Assembly: GCA_011032825.1 (NCBI GenBank)
Contig: JAADJZ010000023.1
Location: 654,947 to 718,946, forward strand
Direction of reading: 5' to 3'
DNA length: 64,000 bases
DNA from: Massariosphaeria phaeospora
Taxonomy: Eukaryota; Ascomycota; Dothideomycetes; Pleosporales
The position numbers were made by a program, and so were the translations under genes. The notes under the pieces were generated by a model. It ran no database searches. It saw only the letters and a program-made list of their open reading frames with translations, and was not told where the DNA came from. Below, piece by piece: positions 34,301-45,632 of the stretch; the stretch's first letter is position 1; every line of letters begins with the position of its first letter.

Positions 34301-37300
34301 GTGACGAGACCGAGCCCCCAACTCTAGTCGTTCAATTGGCTGTTGTGTGCCTAGAGATTGCTCTTTCCCGTCTATGGAGATGCTGGGGAATCGTGCCCGA
34401 CTCCGTCGTTGGCCATAGCTTGGGCGAGTATGCTGCCTTAAATGTTGCTGGTGTGCTCTCCGATGCGGATACTATCTATCTAGTAGGAAGACGTGCACGA
34501 CTGCTACAGGAGGAGTGCACTGCAGGCACGCACTCCATGTTGGCTGTCTCGGCACCTGGATACCAGATATCGAACCTGATCAAGTCTACTGGATGCGAAA
34601 TAGCCTGCATCAACGGACCAAACGACATGGTCCTGAGTGGTCCAACCATAGCCATTCGCAATCTCCATGCCAGCTTGAAAGTTCAGAGGGTCAAAGCAAC
34701 CGTCCTCCAAGTTGCGTACGCCTTTCATTCTTCACAAGTTGACGTTATTCTGGATGCCTTCCAGGGCCTTTGCGCAGGTGTGCAGTTTCGAAAGCCGCGC
34801 ATTCCGATCTTATCACCACTACGAGGGTCAATCATCGATTCCGCTGGTATTCTAGACGCCAAATATCTTGCCAAACACTGCAAACAGCCAGTGGATATGG
34901 TTAAGGCGTTTGAAAGCGCACGCAGCCATGGTCACATCGCCGAAAACAGCATTGTTCTAGAGCTTGGCCCGCAACCAATCTTTGCGGCCATGGTGCGAAA
35001 CATATTAGGGTCAACAGTAACAACTCTGCCCTCTATTCGACGAGGTCAAGCTATGTGGCCTGTATTAACGAAGACTCTGGTAGCGCTTTACACGCTCGGT
35101 GTCGGTATCGATTGGAAGGAATATCACGTCGGTTTCGAGTCATGTGCGCGAGTCATCTCTCTCCCAGCATATAGTTGGGACCTGAAAGATTACTGGATTC
35201 AATATGTTAATGACTGGTCGCTCCGAAAGGGAGAGCCTGCCGTGGCCAGCTCCCGCCCGACCGTGACAATGCCCATCGTAACGACCCCAAAGGCTAGCTG
35301 GACATCATCGAAATATCAGCTTCTCGAAGAGACACTACAGAATGGGAGAGGTACCATGATAATCGAAGCGGATCTTCAAAAATCTGGAATCGGAGCAATC
35401 TCAGCTGGTCATCAAGTCAAGGGTATTCCATTAGCAACACCCGTAAGTTACCGCCATGACTTCCTTTGTGTCCTGGACTCCTATTAATGGTGGATTTAGG
35501 CGGTATATGCAGATGCTGCGCTCACAATGGGCACATACTTGTTAAAGCGCCATTTCACAGACAATGGTCTTATTGTCGAAATCCGAGATTTGGTTATCGA
35601 GAAGGCACTAATTCCCAGCACTGATGGAGACACACGCATGCTCCGAATTACCGCAGCCGTGGATCTGGTCGAGAAGAGAGTGTCTTGCAAGTTTTCAACT
35701 GTAAGTGATGTGTGTTATGTCTAAGCAGCGTTCTGCTAACGGAGATATCCTGTAGCATCCAATCAAAGGTAGTCCGATACAGCATAGCCACTGTACCGTT
35801 CATTTCATCTCCGAAGAACAAGTTCGTCAAAAGAGCACGCAGCTGGGTAACCAAGCGCGCAGTATCAATCAATCTCTCAATGCGTCCGCTGATAATGGCC
35901 ATGCATACCGTTTCAATAAGCCAATGATTTATCGCATGGTGAGCAGTCTCGCACAATTTGCTTATGAGTACAAATGCGTCGACGAGATAGTTCTGGACAG
36001 CTCCACATTCGAGGCTTCGAGCCAAGTGCAATTCTCTAAAGACGCGGCCGGGTTCCACTGCCACCCAGCCTTTATCGACGCCTTGACGCAATCTGCTGGC
36101 TTCGTCATGAATGCCAATGACCATTCTAGCCTTGAGACGAAGGTCTTTGTTAATCATGGGTGGAAAGCGTTCAGAATGTTCAAAGATTTGGATTCGAGGA
36201 AGAAATATTCTACGGCGATTAGGATTGAGGAGAAGCCTGACAAGTCATGGGTGGGCGATCTCGTTGTACTTGAGGGTGACGATGTGGTGGCGGGCTTCGA
36301 TGGTATTACGGTAAGTGAAGGCGTACTCTCTATTATCTCAAATCTGTATTGAAAGCTGACCATAGATAGTTACATGAGGTACCGAGGCGCGCGCTAGAAA
36401 TGATTTTAGCTCAAGAGCAGCGACAGCAATGCCCGAAATCCATTACAGAGCCCGTGGGGTACTTAAAGTTGCCACAAACCCCGCAATCGGATCGAAAGCC
36501 ATCCAAGGATACGGATTCAAGACTTCCAAACGAATATCCACTTATTCAGGAATTCAAAGCACCTAATGTTCTAAATCCACCAACGACGTTCGCTGATAGT
36601 CGAATAATTGCAACAACCAGTGCTACTCCTACATCAGGTCTCTCTGACATTCTGCGCATCATTTCCGAAGAAACTGGGATACCTGAGGAGGAGATTGATG
36701 ATACTAGCGATTTTGCCGCTATGGGGGTCGACTCACTCATGACTCTAGTGATGGCTGGCAAGATGCGCGATGAGCTCAATCTTGACGTTGACTCAACGAC
36801 ACTGAACGATTTTCCTACTATCGGTGACCTGATGCGGCATGTTAACAAGACACTGGTAGTATCTAGTACTCCCAACGTGGCAAATTCCGTCCAAGTGTCT
36901 GCATTGGAAGTAGATAACTCAATATCAAGGATTGGAAGAGGCTCTGCATCCAATAGTCAGGTTTTCAACGCTATGGTCGACATCACGCTACGAATCATAG
37001 CCGAGGAAACGGGGTGTGCTCTCTCCGAGATGGATGATAGTACAGAGTTCTCTAGCATGGGGGTTGACTCGCTACTCTCCATGGTCCTTGTTTCGAGATG
37101 GAACGACGAGGCTGGTTTGGAAGTGTCCGGAGACGCTACTGCGTTTTGTGCCAGTCTAACATCAGTGGCAGGCCTCAAAACCTATATCCATGAGAAAATG
37201 GCCCGATCATTGCAACAGTCAGAAACCGTTTCGCGCTATGAGCACAGCCGCTCACAGGGTTCTACTTCAGCGAACTCTTCTGTCTCCGGGAAGACTAACT

Positions 37301-38238
37301 TGTCAACATCGACCTTGATCACTTCTCCCGCACACAGCCGTTCAACATCCCCGGCCCCTAAACAGCTCAGTCCACAAAAGCCTCTCTTTCGCGAACCCGT
37401 GCGACCCGCAACATCCGTCATTCTCCACGGCCGTCCCAAACAATCCGAGAAAGTCCTCTTCCTCTTCCCCGACGGCTCGGGCTCCGCAGCATCATACGCC
37501 CAACTTCCCCAAATCAGTCATACTACCGCCACGATCGCATTGAACTCGCCCTACTACCACCACCCTGAAGAAATGACATGTCAACTCGAAGACATCATGA
37601 CGAGCTACCTCGCCGAACTCCGTCGCCGACAATCCACTGGCCCCTACAACCTGGGCGGTTGGTCCTCTGGCGGTATTATTGCCTACCGGGCAGCTCAGCT
37701 TTTGATCCAAGACGGTGAAGAAATAGAATCGCTACTGTTGATCGACTCACCACCACCAACTCGAGGTCTCGATCGCCTGCCTCAGCGATGGTACGACCAG
37801 TGTGCGGATGTCGATATCTTTGGCCATATGGACGGCGGCGCGAAGCAGGGACGACTGATGGAGCATTTCAAAGCGACAATAGAGCTACTGCATCATTACT
37901 GTGCGGACCCTCTACCAGAGGGATTTGTGCCTAACGTGTTAATTATGTGGGCCGGCGAATGCGTATTCGATGGGTTGGCGATGCCGAAGTTCAAGAACAA
38001 TATGAATGATCCAGAAGGTGTGAAATTTCTGACTGAGAAGAGGGTAGACCGATCGGCGGGTGATTGGGCGGTGTTGTTTCCAGGTGTTCACATCAAGGTA
38101 GAATATCTCGAGGGCGTGAATCACTTTTCTATACTGGTAAGCTGGCCTGTTGCTGAAATATCCTTGAATCCACTAACATGTGTACAGAAAGAGCATTCAG
38201 TTAGATTAGCGGGGATTCTCGAGCGTGCTTTAAGATAA
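31321..38238 (+). CDS. Non-reducing polyketide synthase, SAT-KS-AT-PT-ACP-ACP-TE
   Basis: Model join(31321..35442,35500..35700,35756..36310,36370..38136,38188..38238), 2231 aa; every intron (51-59 bp) has a gtaag donor. Start is the ATG of MESHNYST, in line with SAT N-termini (YTFGDQTPDVS follows). Domains: SAT with GSCTGS (Cys about 141); KS from about 410 with DTACSSSL (Cys 586), HGTGTQAGD and a second His in ANIGHGEAA; malonyl-AT with FTGNGTQYPGMG and GHSLGEYAA (Ser 1033); PT with GHQVKG (His 1364) and HPAFIDALTQ (Asp 1549); two ACPs, each GVDSL (Ser about 1748 and 1860); thioesterase/Claisen cyclase with GWSSGG (Ser about 2058) and GVNHFSI. All key residues are present, so it should be functional. 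NR-PKSs build aromatic polyketides from acetyl and malonyl units in the cytosol. KS wording is close to the clade that includes perylenequinone and related fungal pigment synthases, but the product is not determinable here. Confidence 0.95.
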
Positions 38239-38454
38239 GATTGGTTGTTCATTCTTTTTCGTCTTTTCGATTTAATGTCTTATGAGGCCGCGAACTTTTT
38301 ACTTTGCATTAGCCAGATTTATTTTCTAGGTATTTGATGATATATGTCGTCTTAGAACGATTTATGTACGTTATACGTGTAAATGTTATCTTCTTGAAAA
38401 TGTAGCCACGTACAGGCGCGAATCTGACATCTAGATGTTGATTCTATTCTTTAT

Positions 38455-39792
38455 CTACTCCTTGATTGCTACTTCCATGATGGAAAGAATACTGTTGAAA
38501 GGCCTGACGTGGTTTCTCAAAACCAGGCCACAGTCGGCGCTATCGATAAGAGCATACCAATCCCTCAACTCGCGTTCTCTCGCGTTATGCGCTTGCAGCA
38601 TCGTCAAATCCCTGACTCTCAACTGCATTTCCTGAACCCTGGAAATACTGCCCGCAGCATCCGGCATCACGATATCCATGATGATCATCCGAGGTTCATG
38701 TTTATTTCGAACTTTCGGTCCCATGGCACTAGCGAGGTTCTTCAATATTTTCGCTGCGTCGTCGTCCTTCCAGTCGTGGAGGATCATGCGCAACAGAAAG
38801 ACATCAGGTTTCCGACCCGATGGCTGGGGCTGGGGTTGGAAGAAATCATGTTCTTGATAGCTTATGCGCTCGAGAACTGAGGGAGAGAAAAGTGTGGGGG
38901 ATAGGCTGCGCGCTTTTTCGACTGTCGCTGGGAGGTCTTGGACGACGAAGTTGAGTTCTGGGAACTCAGCTGCCAAAGCGGCACTCGCATGGCCGAGAGA
39001 ACCGCCTACATCAATCACCGTGACATCGCCCAAAGAAGCCCAGTCAAAGCCTCGGACTAGATGCATCGGACTCAAGCCCTCCGTCGCCGCCTGGTTCTTC
39101 ATATACTGTGCATACTGCTCCCTCAGCTCCGGAATACCGGCTGTATGCTCGAAAATCGGCAGTTCTGTATCGTTTACGACATTGTACGCCGTGTGCGCCT
39201 TAGACTGGCTACCCCCCCATTTCTCCGTCGCCTCGACCATCTTCGTCGGCATAGGCGCCGAGACGTTGGTCAGAAAGCTGCCCAGATCAGAAAGACTTGG
39301 TACTGCAAAAGCGGCCGAAAGGCGATTATGGGCAAGTTTTCCTGGTTCCGGTTCGCTGAAGAAACCGGCTAGGATGGCCATCCGTGCGATGCTGGTCAAT
39401 TGGCGTTCCGGCACGCCGGTTTGGGATGCGAGGCACGCGTAGGTAATGGCCGAGTTTTGCGGGACGTTGGCGTGGATGTTGAAGTGGAAGATCCATCGTA
39501 GACAGTAGAATTGATTGTTTTGCGCGGCTTGTCGTTGGAGAAACTGGTAGGGATCGGTGGCGATAGTTTGGAGTTCTAGGGCCAGGTTCAATAACTCTTC
39601 TTGCTTCGTTCGAATCTCTTCCGGGGCATTCGGTGGGACCAAGACGTCGAAGGGGTTGCTCTTGTTAGTCAGTTCCGGAGGACTATCATTTTGCTTCAGG
39701 AATGATGTTATCGCGGCGGAGTTTGATGCGATACGCTCTACTATGCTAGATAGGAGTGCTGCTTGCGTTTGGTCGGATCCTACGGCAGACAT
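38455..39792 (-). CDS. SAM-dependent O-methyltransferase (family 2)
   Basis: 445 aa, single exon, tail-to-tail with the PKS (216 bp between stops). An N-terminal dimerisation/winged-helix region (about 80-180, including ARMAILAGFFSEPEPGKLAH) precedes the catalytic domain. That domain has VTVIDVGGSLGHASAALA (SAM-binding motif I), FVVQDLPATVEKA, the DFF-Q-P loop, LLRMILHDWKDDDAAKIL with the catalytic His-Asp, and MIIMDIVMP. This is the plant/fungal OMT-2 family that methylates phenolic hydroxyls. Beside a non-reducing PKS it is expected to O-methylate the aromatic product. The only odd point is a poly-T/A run just upstream of its start (39,829-39,837). Confidence 0.92.
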   Translation of the reverse strand: MSAVGSDQTQAALLSSIVERIASNSAAITSFLKQNDSPPELTNKSNPFDVLVPPNAPEEIRTKQEELLNLALELQTIATDPYQFLQRQAAQNNQFYCLRWIFHFNIHANVPQNSAITYACLASQTGVPERQLTSIARMAILAGFFSEPEPGKLAHNRLSAAFAVPSLSDLGSFLTNVSAPMPTKMVEATEKWGGSQSKAHTAYNVVNDTELPIFEHTAGIPELREQYAQYMKNQAATEGLSPMHLVRGFDWASLGDVTVIDVGGSLGHASAALAAEFPELNFVVQDLPATVEKARSLSPTLFSPSVLERISYQEHDFFQPQPQPSGRKPDVFLLRMILHDWKDDDAAKILKNLASAMGPKVRNKHEPRMIIMDIVMPDAAGSISRVQEMQLRVRDLTMLQAHNARERELRDWYALIDSADCGLVLRNHVRPFNSILSIMEVAIKE

Positions 39793-40344
39793 GGCGGATG
39801 CGAACGGCCAACCAAAGGTAGAGTATTTTTTTTTTCGAAGAGTCGAAGTTTTGGTCAGCGGTCTGCATTGTCTTGATGCAAGGCCACCAAGTCAGCCAAT
39901 GGGCGATGCCGCTCGGCGACGGGCATCGGCTCGGGCATCTACGGCGTCACCACAACCACGTGTCTTATGTATGCCCGAAGATCAACGTCTGTCCCGAGTG
40001 GTCAGTATCTCCTTCTAACTAGTAGGGGTGCACTGCATGGTCACTGTTGCGAGTGAAAAACAATGAGATGATATCTGCCGTCACGTGTCTGTACCAAACT
40101 AGTTGGAGAACCCGAGTCGACATGCAGAATATTGACCACGTATAGCGAAAGGTGTGTACGCATGTATTTATAAAGAAAACGGCTGAAGTTTCGATCTTAA
40201 TAGGGTCGTATACGAAGGTTCAAATCAACTGGAAAGAAGACGACTGAGATCTCAATCTGAATAGAAGTAGCATACAAAGCTTTAATTTAGTGAAGTTTTC
40301 ACAAAGCTCAAGCTTGTTACAATCTCATTTGATCTTCAGTTCAT

Positions 40345-42099
40345 CTACTCTGTTACTACGCCATTAAGATCCACATCAAGTCCCCGTAGCTGATAACCTT
40401 CTGCCGCGGCTCTCTCCCATTGATGTCGAACAGTATTAGCCCGGGACTTGTCCCGTGGTACGAAACGAACCGCATAGGGTTTTGGTGCCCGGAATGATGT
40501 TGGCTCAAAGGCCGTGTCACCTGTGTTAATAATGCCTTCCTTTTGTCCACCCCCAGCGTCTGTCGACACCGGGGGTTTGATATTAAATGCCCAAAGTAGA
40601 CTCACAGCGGTAATCTCCAGCGTGTTTGTCGCAAGTCTTATCGCAGGGCAGATACGACGTCCTCCACCAAACGTGAACTGGTCTCTTTCATAGGGATCAG
40701 ATGCCACAGCATACTCAGCCGAGGAGCGAGTGTGGTTGATGAATCGTTCTGGTTTGAATTTGTGCGGCTCATCGAATCGCGCCGGGTCGAAGTGAATGAA
40801 GGACGTATTTGCCAGAATAACTGTGCCTTTTGGTATCCGATGCTGTTTATAAACCACTTCTCCATCAGTGAAATGCTTTACTGCCCATGTTGGAACTGGG
40901 CAGAGGCGCAGGATTTCTTTTACGGTGGCCCGCACATAGGGAAGATTCGGTAGATCGTCGAAGCGCGGAGAACGTCCTGAACCAACGACGTGTTTTATTT
41001 CCTCATAAGCTCGAGCTTGTGCCTGGGGTGTGGCTGCAAGGTACAGAATGAGGTTCTGAAGCACAACTGCTGTGATTTCCGCGCCCGCTTCAATCAAACC
41101 TGTAATGAGACGGTAATTAGCTACAAGCAGATGAAATATCCATGTGCAATCAGTCTTACCTCCAACGATCCATGCAGCATCTTCGTCGGTGAGGCCTTCG
41201 TCTCGAAAATTACTTTCATATAGGCTTTTTCCAAAACTGGGCGGCGCCACACCCCTTTTAACCTCATCGCAGAGCCTTTCCCACATCTGCATCTTGCCTT
41301 TCAAGACAATCTTGTAGTACTCTTTCGCCTTCTTCCTTGAGGGTTGTGCCCATTCAGGTAACAAAGCTAATGGCGGGATCTCGTCTTCTATGAACGCTCC
41401 TGGCCTACTGATCTTACCCAATAATGCTGATGCTTTGGCAGCAGCGCGTAGGTCTTCATGCTCTGTGCTATCGACGCGACGACCATATGTTGAAGTCATG
41501 ACAATAGAGAACGATAACCGGCGTATGTGCTGGAAAAACTTGTTTTGATCCTCGTTATCAAAAGCGAGCTGATACAGGAACTGCTTGACTTCAAACTCTT
41601 GGCTGGGAACGAAAGTAAGGGTCATCTTAGGATCGAGCAGTCGGTGCATGGTAGAACGATGGCTGCGCCACTTGGGTCCGTATGGCATCGTGAAGATGCG
41701 CATATCGCCAGTTACAATACCGTGGCCGATAGGAGCAGGAAGCTTCGAAGATGTGAAGCGTGACTATAATTCGAATATGTCAACGCTGACTCAATGCGCT
41801 GCTATACTAGAACTTACCTGCTTATCGAATATCTCCTTGAAGGCTTCCGGGCTGTTGATCACCACCCAGTCATACCAGCCCACTCGAATCCTGAAAATCT
41901 CTCCATATTCTTGAGCCCATTGACGGAACACATGAATCGGGCGAGGCGGAAGCGCGAAGCCGATCCCGATGACAGGGTATTTCCATTTCGGTCCTGGCAG
42001 AGTTCTCAACGAAGATTTGTATTCTGCCCGTATCCAGACAATGGCAAAAAATAGAACGGCCAGCCCGCCGATGGTGAAAGTGGAATTGAAAAGCGTCAT
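40345..42099 (-). CDS. Cytochrome P450 of the polyketide cluster
   Basis: Model complement(join(40345..41099,41160..41763,41818..42099)), 546 aa. Donors are gtaagt and gtaaga; introns are 54 and 60 bp. Splicing joins DKQ/SRFTSS and IVGG/LIEAGAEITA in frame. An N-terminal membrane anchor (IGGLAVLFFAIVWI) is followed by a LPGPKWKYPVIG proline hinge. The I-helix reads EAGAEITAVVLQ (AGxET-like), the ExxR motif is EILR, and the haem loop is FTFGGGRRICPAIRLA with the Cys ligand (usual G after P replaced by A). The shape resembles CYP64/CYP620-type fungal P450s that oxidise aromatic polyketides. It shares a divergent promoter with the FAD monooxygenase, supporting co-regulation. Confidence 0.92.
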
Positions 42100-42427
42100 G
42101 GTGCAGGCAGCGATCTCGGTCGTACGGCCAACAGAAAACCAAAAGAAGAAGAGCCCTGATGATTGGGGCAGTGCAAATAGCCCAGGATTGTGGGTGCACA
42201 AGCAATAACAAGACGTAAGCCATCGGGCACGGGGACAGGTTGCGGGATGGTCGCCGGAGACTTTCGGGCATCATCCCTACTTCCCGAACCGGCTAGACTC
42301 GATAACCACCCGTGTTTGCTCGACGCCTCAAAACACCCCACACTACCTACTCTCCCTTGGCTCATCAAACCAACAGCACCAGCTCTAGTGCCATCCCTCA
42401 GCGTCTCCGAAATCCACCAGTGTCACG
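42100..42427. promoter_or_regulatory. Divergent promoter between cluster P450 and FAD monooxygenase
   Basis: The two start codons are 328 bp apart and point outward, so this interval must serve both genes. I see no convincing AflR-type TCG-N5-CGR palindrome or TATA box. The assignment rests on gene arrangement only. Confidence 0.6.
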
Positions 42428-43654
42428 ATGGCGCAATCAGAACCTTCCCCCACAACCAAAGTCCTCATCGCTGGGGCCGGGCTGAGTGGTCTTTTTCTCG
42501 CCCAGGGCCTGCGGAAATACAATGTCGATTTCCAAATATTTGAGCAGGACCCGACCCCCGATATGCGCTCACAGGGTTACCGAATCAAGATATTCCCAGA
42601 TGGTGTGGCGAACATGAAGTACCTCTTGGACGATGGCATTTGGCAGCAATTCACCGAAACGGTCGCCGACACGGTCATGGGCGAAAGTGCGCTCAATGCT
42701 ATCGACGCTTCCTTCATATCCAGCAGGAAGCTGCGAGGCCCAGTCCCGTTCACTGTCGATAGAGGGGTGTTGAGGAGAACTTTGCTGAAAGGACTAGAGG
42801 GGAAGATCTCGTGGGGCAAGAAATACGCCCACCACACGATCGAGAACGACAAAGTGACAGTGGAATTTGAGGACGGAACGTCAGAGGTCGGTTCACTTCT
42901 TGTCGGCGCCGACGGATCACGCTCTCGAGTACGCCAACAGATGGTTCCCGATTACCGTGTCATGGACGCTGAAGGTATCTGTCTGTATGGTAGAACAGAG
43001 CTGACGCCGGAGCTCCAAAGCCGCATCACTCCGAAAGTCACGAAGTGGCTCACGCTTTGCCGCGATATCGCGGGCCTGATTCAGCAGATCATCTTCGACT
43101 CGGAGCTCCCGGTCACCATGTTCATTGAGAAAATGCACTTCCCCCATCGCGATATCCACCCCGAACTGCCTGAAGATTACATGTACTTCTCGATGCTTCT
43201 ACCCTCACGCTTGCTGGGACCGACACCAGAACTTCTTGCACAAGCACTCAAAGCACCTCCGCATGAACTGGGCCTCCAGCTCTCCGAGGAATGGGATCCT
43301 TCGATTAGATGCCTCCTCGAACTACAGGATCCTACCGCTGCAGCAGTCTTGCAGGTCGCGACCACCACGCCCGACATTCCGGTCTGGACTCCTAATGAAC
43401 ACGTTACGTTGCTGGGTGACAGCATACATTTAATGTCGCCTGCTGGCGGCGTAGGTGCGGGCACGGCCCTCATGGATGCTGCATCACTCACCAAGATCTT
43501 GACGCAAGGTCCGGCTACTGCGGAAAAGATTGGCACATATGAGGCTGAGATGAGAAAATATGCAAAGGTAGCACTTGAACGGAGCTTTAGGGGTGGAAAG
43601 ACGATATTCGGGCAGCCGGACTTCGAGAACTGCAAAGAGGTCAAGATGGAATAA
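42428..43654 (+). CDS. FAD-dependent aromatic monooxygenase (UbiH/PHBH-like)
   Basis: 408 aa, single exon. GAGLSGLFLAQGLRK near residue 15 is the FAD dinucleotide motif. LLVGADGSRSRVRQQ at about 160 is the DG motif. VTLLGDSIHLMSPAGGVGAGTALMDA at about 325 is the GD motif with the flavin contact. This is a class A flavoprotein hydroxylase that uses NADPH and oxygen to hydroxylate aromatic rings. Next to a non-reducing PKS and an OMT, ring hydroxylation of the polyketide is the expected role. A C-terminal membrane segment is absent and the length matches soluble members. The stop lies less than 200 bp from the AT-rich transposon block. Confidence 0.92.
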   Translation: MAQSEPSPTTKVLIAGAGLSGLFLAQGLRKYNVDFQIFEQDPTPDMRSQGYRIKIFPDGVANMKYLLDDGIWQQFTETVADTVMGESALNAIDASFISSRKLRGPVPFTVDRGVLRRTLLKGLEGKISWGKKYAHHTIENDKVTVEFEDGTSEVGSLLVGADGSRSRVRQQMVPDYRVMDAEGICLYGRTELTPELQSRITPKVTKWLTLCRDIAGLIQQIIFDSELPVTMFIEKMHFPHRDIHPELPEDYMYFSMLLPSRLLGPTPELLAQALKAPPHELGLQLSEEWDPSIRCLLELQDPTAAAVLQVATTTPDIPVWTPNEHVTLLGDSIHLMSPAGGVGAGTALMDAASLTKILTQGPATAEKIGTYEAEMRKYAKVALERSFRGGKTIFGQPDFENCKEVKME

Positions 43655-44042
43655 GTGGCGAGGTTTAGTACCGAGTTGGCATCGTCGCACCTAAAAGAAA
43701 CTGTCAGACCCCCCTTTACTGTAGCACGAACGCTCCTGACGTCGACTGCATGGTTCACAGCCAATGAAGACAGCCGAACCTCTTTCAAAACCCCTATTCG
43801 TGTACCTGCAAGTATAACAACAATAGAAATTGCAGATACATTTTATTACACTTAAGTGAAATTATTTGCAAAGCAAAGCTTTGCAATTCTTACGCTGGCG
43901 AATGGGTAGAGAGTACCTATCGTTGGGTATAGGTTGAGTTAGAGTCGCACAGACCTAGAGTTAAAGTTAGGTTAGAGTAATCAAAGCGTAGGTTAAAGTT
44001 AAGTTATAGGTACTACCTTTAGGTTAATAAACCTATTATAAC

Positions 44043-44213
44043 TAGCTGTTATAATTATAAAGAAAAAATATATTAAAATATAGAATTGTAAAAGTTTGTG
44101 CTAACTTAACTTATACCTACGCTAAAACGTTTTAGCGTAGGTATAGGTTAGATTAGCACTAGAGTTTTACGTAAGCTAACTCAACTTTAACTTAACCTAT
44201 ACTTATTTACTAC
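44043..44213 (+). repeat. 171-bp inverted repeat, left arm, with 62-bp internal palindrome
   Basis: Matches the reverse complement of 51778-51947 along its whole length with scattered transitions. It holds a near-perfect palindrome at 44098-44159 centred on aacgtt (gctaaaacgttttagc core). Confidence 0.85.
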
Positions 44214-44652
44214 TCTAGCAATTCTATCTAAATAGAGCTTTTAATTTTGTAGAATACTAAGAAATAGCTAAGATTACGCTATTAGGTTTAGCGTAGATTG
44301 CTTAATATAGCTAAAGGTTTTGCTTTCTTTAAAAAGAAATCTACGTTACTTATTAGCTAAAAAAGTTAAGATATATAGACTACTTTTTTATAGCTAATTA
44401 AAAAGCGCTATATACTTATATACTACTATTATAATAGTTTCTATAGCAATTTCACTACAACTTTCTTTTACTTTACTTTTATTTATTACTAACTAACTTT
44501 TTTTCTAAGCTTAGTATACTTTTTTACTTAGTATATATACTTCTATATATTCTATAGCTTTTACTTACTACTTTATTATAGCTAAATCTACTTATACTTC
44601 TTTAGATAACTTTAACTTTTGCTTTAGTTAACTTAGTATATAACGTAATCTA

Positions 44653-44703
44653 CTACTAAGCAGCTCAAACTACTAAGCAGCTCAAACTACTAAGCAGCTC
44701 AAA
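44653..44703. repeat. 17-bp tandem repeat, three identical copies
   Basis: The unit ctactaagcagctcaaa occurs three times without a mismatch. It lies just beyond the C-terminal end of the minus-strand Pogo relic. Three identical copies in a heavily mutated region suggest a recent local expansion. Confidence 0.9.
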
Positions 44704-44714
44704 ATCTCTTGGCA

Positions 44715-45258
44715 CAACTAATACGTGTTACGAATTTTTAATTTTATTGCTATTAAACAAGAAGCTAGCGTACGTTGTGCTTATATTTAATTTTAAAAAT
44801 ACTGCTGTATTTTCTTAGCACGTTTGCGCGTTGTGCTTAGTTTTACTACAGTTGCTGCAACGCCGTAGAGCTAGTTAAGCTTTTTTTTAATTACTACTAC
44901 TACGAGCTTTCTTAGACTACTTAGCAGCTACAAAAGCTTTTGCAACTACTTAGCTTGCTGCTTTACTATACTCTATAGTACTACTATACTAGATTCGTTT
45001 GCGTTTGCGCGTTTTTTTCTTAGTTATTACTACTAATTGCTTTTTAAGCTTAGCAATTTAAGCTGCTTAAAGCGCGTTCTAATGCAGCATACTTTTAGCA
45101 CTTTTTACAAGCTAAAAAAAGCTAGCTTAAGCTGTAATAAGTAATCGAGTGAAAAAATCGCGTACTAGCTTTAACTGCGATCTAAACTCGTGCGTATTGC
45201 TTAGTGTTTTTAATTACTATAGTGTTTCTTGTAGTAGAAGTAGTAATAGAGTACGCAG
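44715..45258 (-). pseudogene. Pogo/Fot1-type transposase relic, C-terminal part (interrupted by element A)
   Basis: Read on the minus strand this continues the relic at 51395-51780. It shows the family's C-terminal tail: KTLSNTHEFRSQ, a basic TRKRKRI, and a CX2CX4HX4C zinc knuckle (RRCSNCSKTKHNAQTC). Stops are present. When element A and one CGCAG copy are left out, the reading frame runs on across the joint, so this half and the next are one gene split by the retroelement. Confidence 0.8.
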
Positions 45259-45632
45259 TGTAATAGGCTAAAAGCCCTATGAATTGCCTCGGTCGTAGAA
45301 CCTTAGTAGCTATTAACGCTGTACGTAACAGCTTCGACGATACCTAAAAAAGCCTCGCTGGCCTATGAATTGCCTCGGTCGTAGAACTTTAGTAGCTATT
45401 AACGCTGTACGTAACAGCTTCAACGATACCTAAAAAAGCCTCGCTAGTTTCCGGTTAACGAAGGCCTTGCGGTATTGAGTCTTTACATAGCTTCTAAAAG
45501 CGCTCCGCAGGTGCTCTAGAAGCTAACTAACTATAAAGTATATAGAGCTTTCTTGTCCGCGCTGTAGATAGACTCTATCAAATTTATTACATTCTTTATC
45601 TAGAACCTGCCTTCTTAGGCGATTTTCTTTTA
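45259..45632 (+). repeat. 5' LTR of element A, with internal 86-bp tandem duplication
   Basis: 374 bp. The unit starting cctatgaattgcctcggtcg occurs at 45276 and again at 45362, period 86 bp. The matching LTRs of copy C have one unit only. Confidence 0.92.

Noticed and set aside
39793..42427. AflR-type TCG-N5-CGR sites in the cluster promoters
   Set aside because: I scanned the OMT and P450/FMO upstream regions and found only partial matches; one TCG-N5-CGG at 29992 is 1.3 kb from the PKS start and expected by chance.
43900..44040. Telomere-like ttaggtta/gttaaagttagg phrases
   Set aside because: Irregular spacing and no TTAGGG tandem array; more likely degenerate repeat sequence.
44878..45010. 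Possible CRISPR-like or centromeric repeat because of regular tac/act triplets
   Set aside because: The pattern is C-depleted coding sequence of a transposase tail on the minus strand, not a spaced repeat array; CRISPR is not expected in a fungus.
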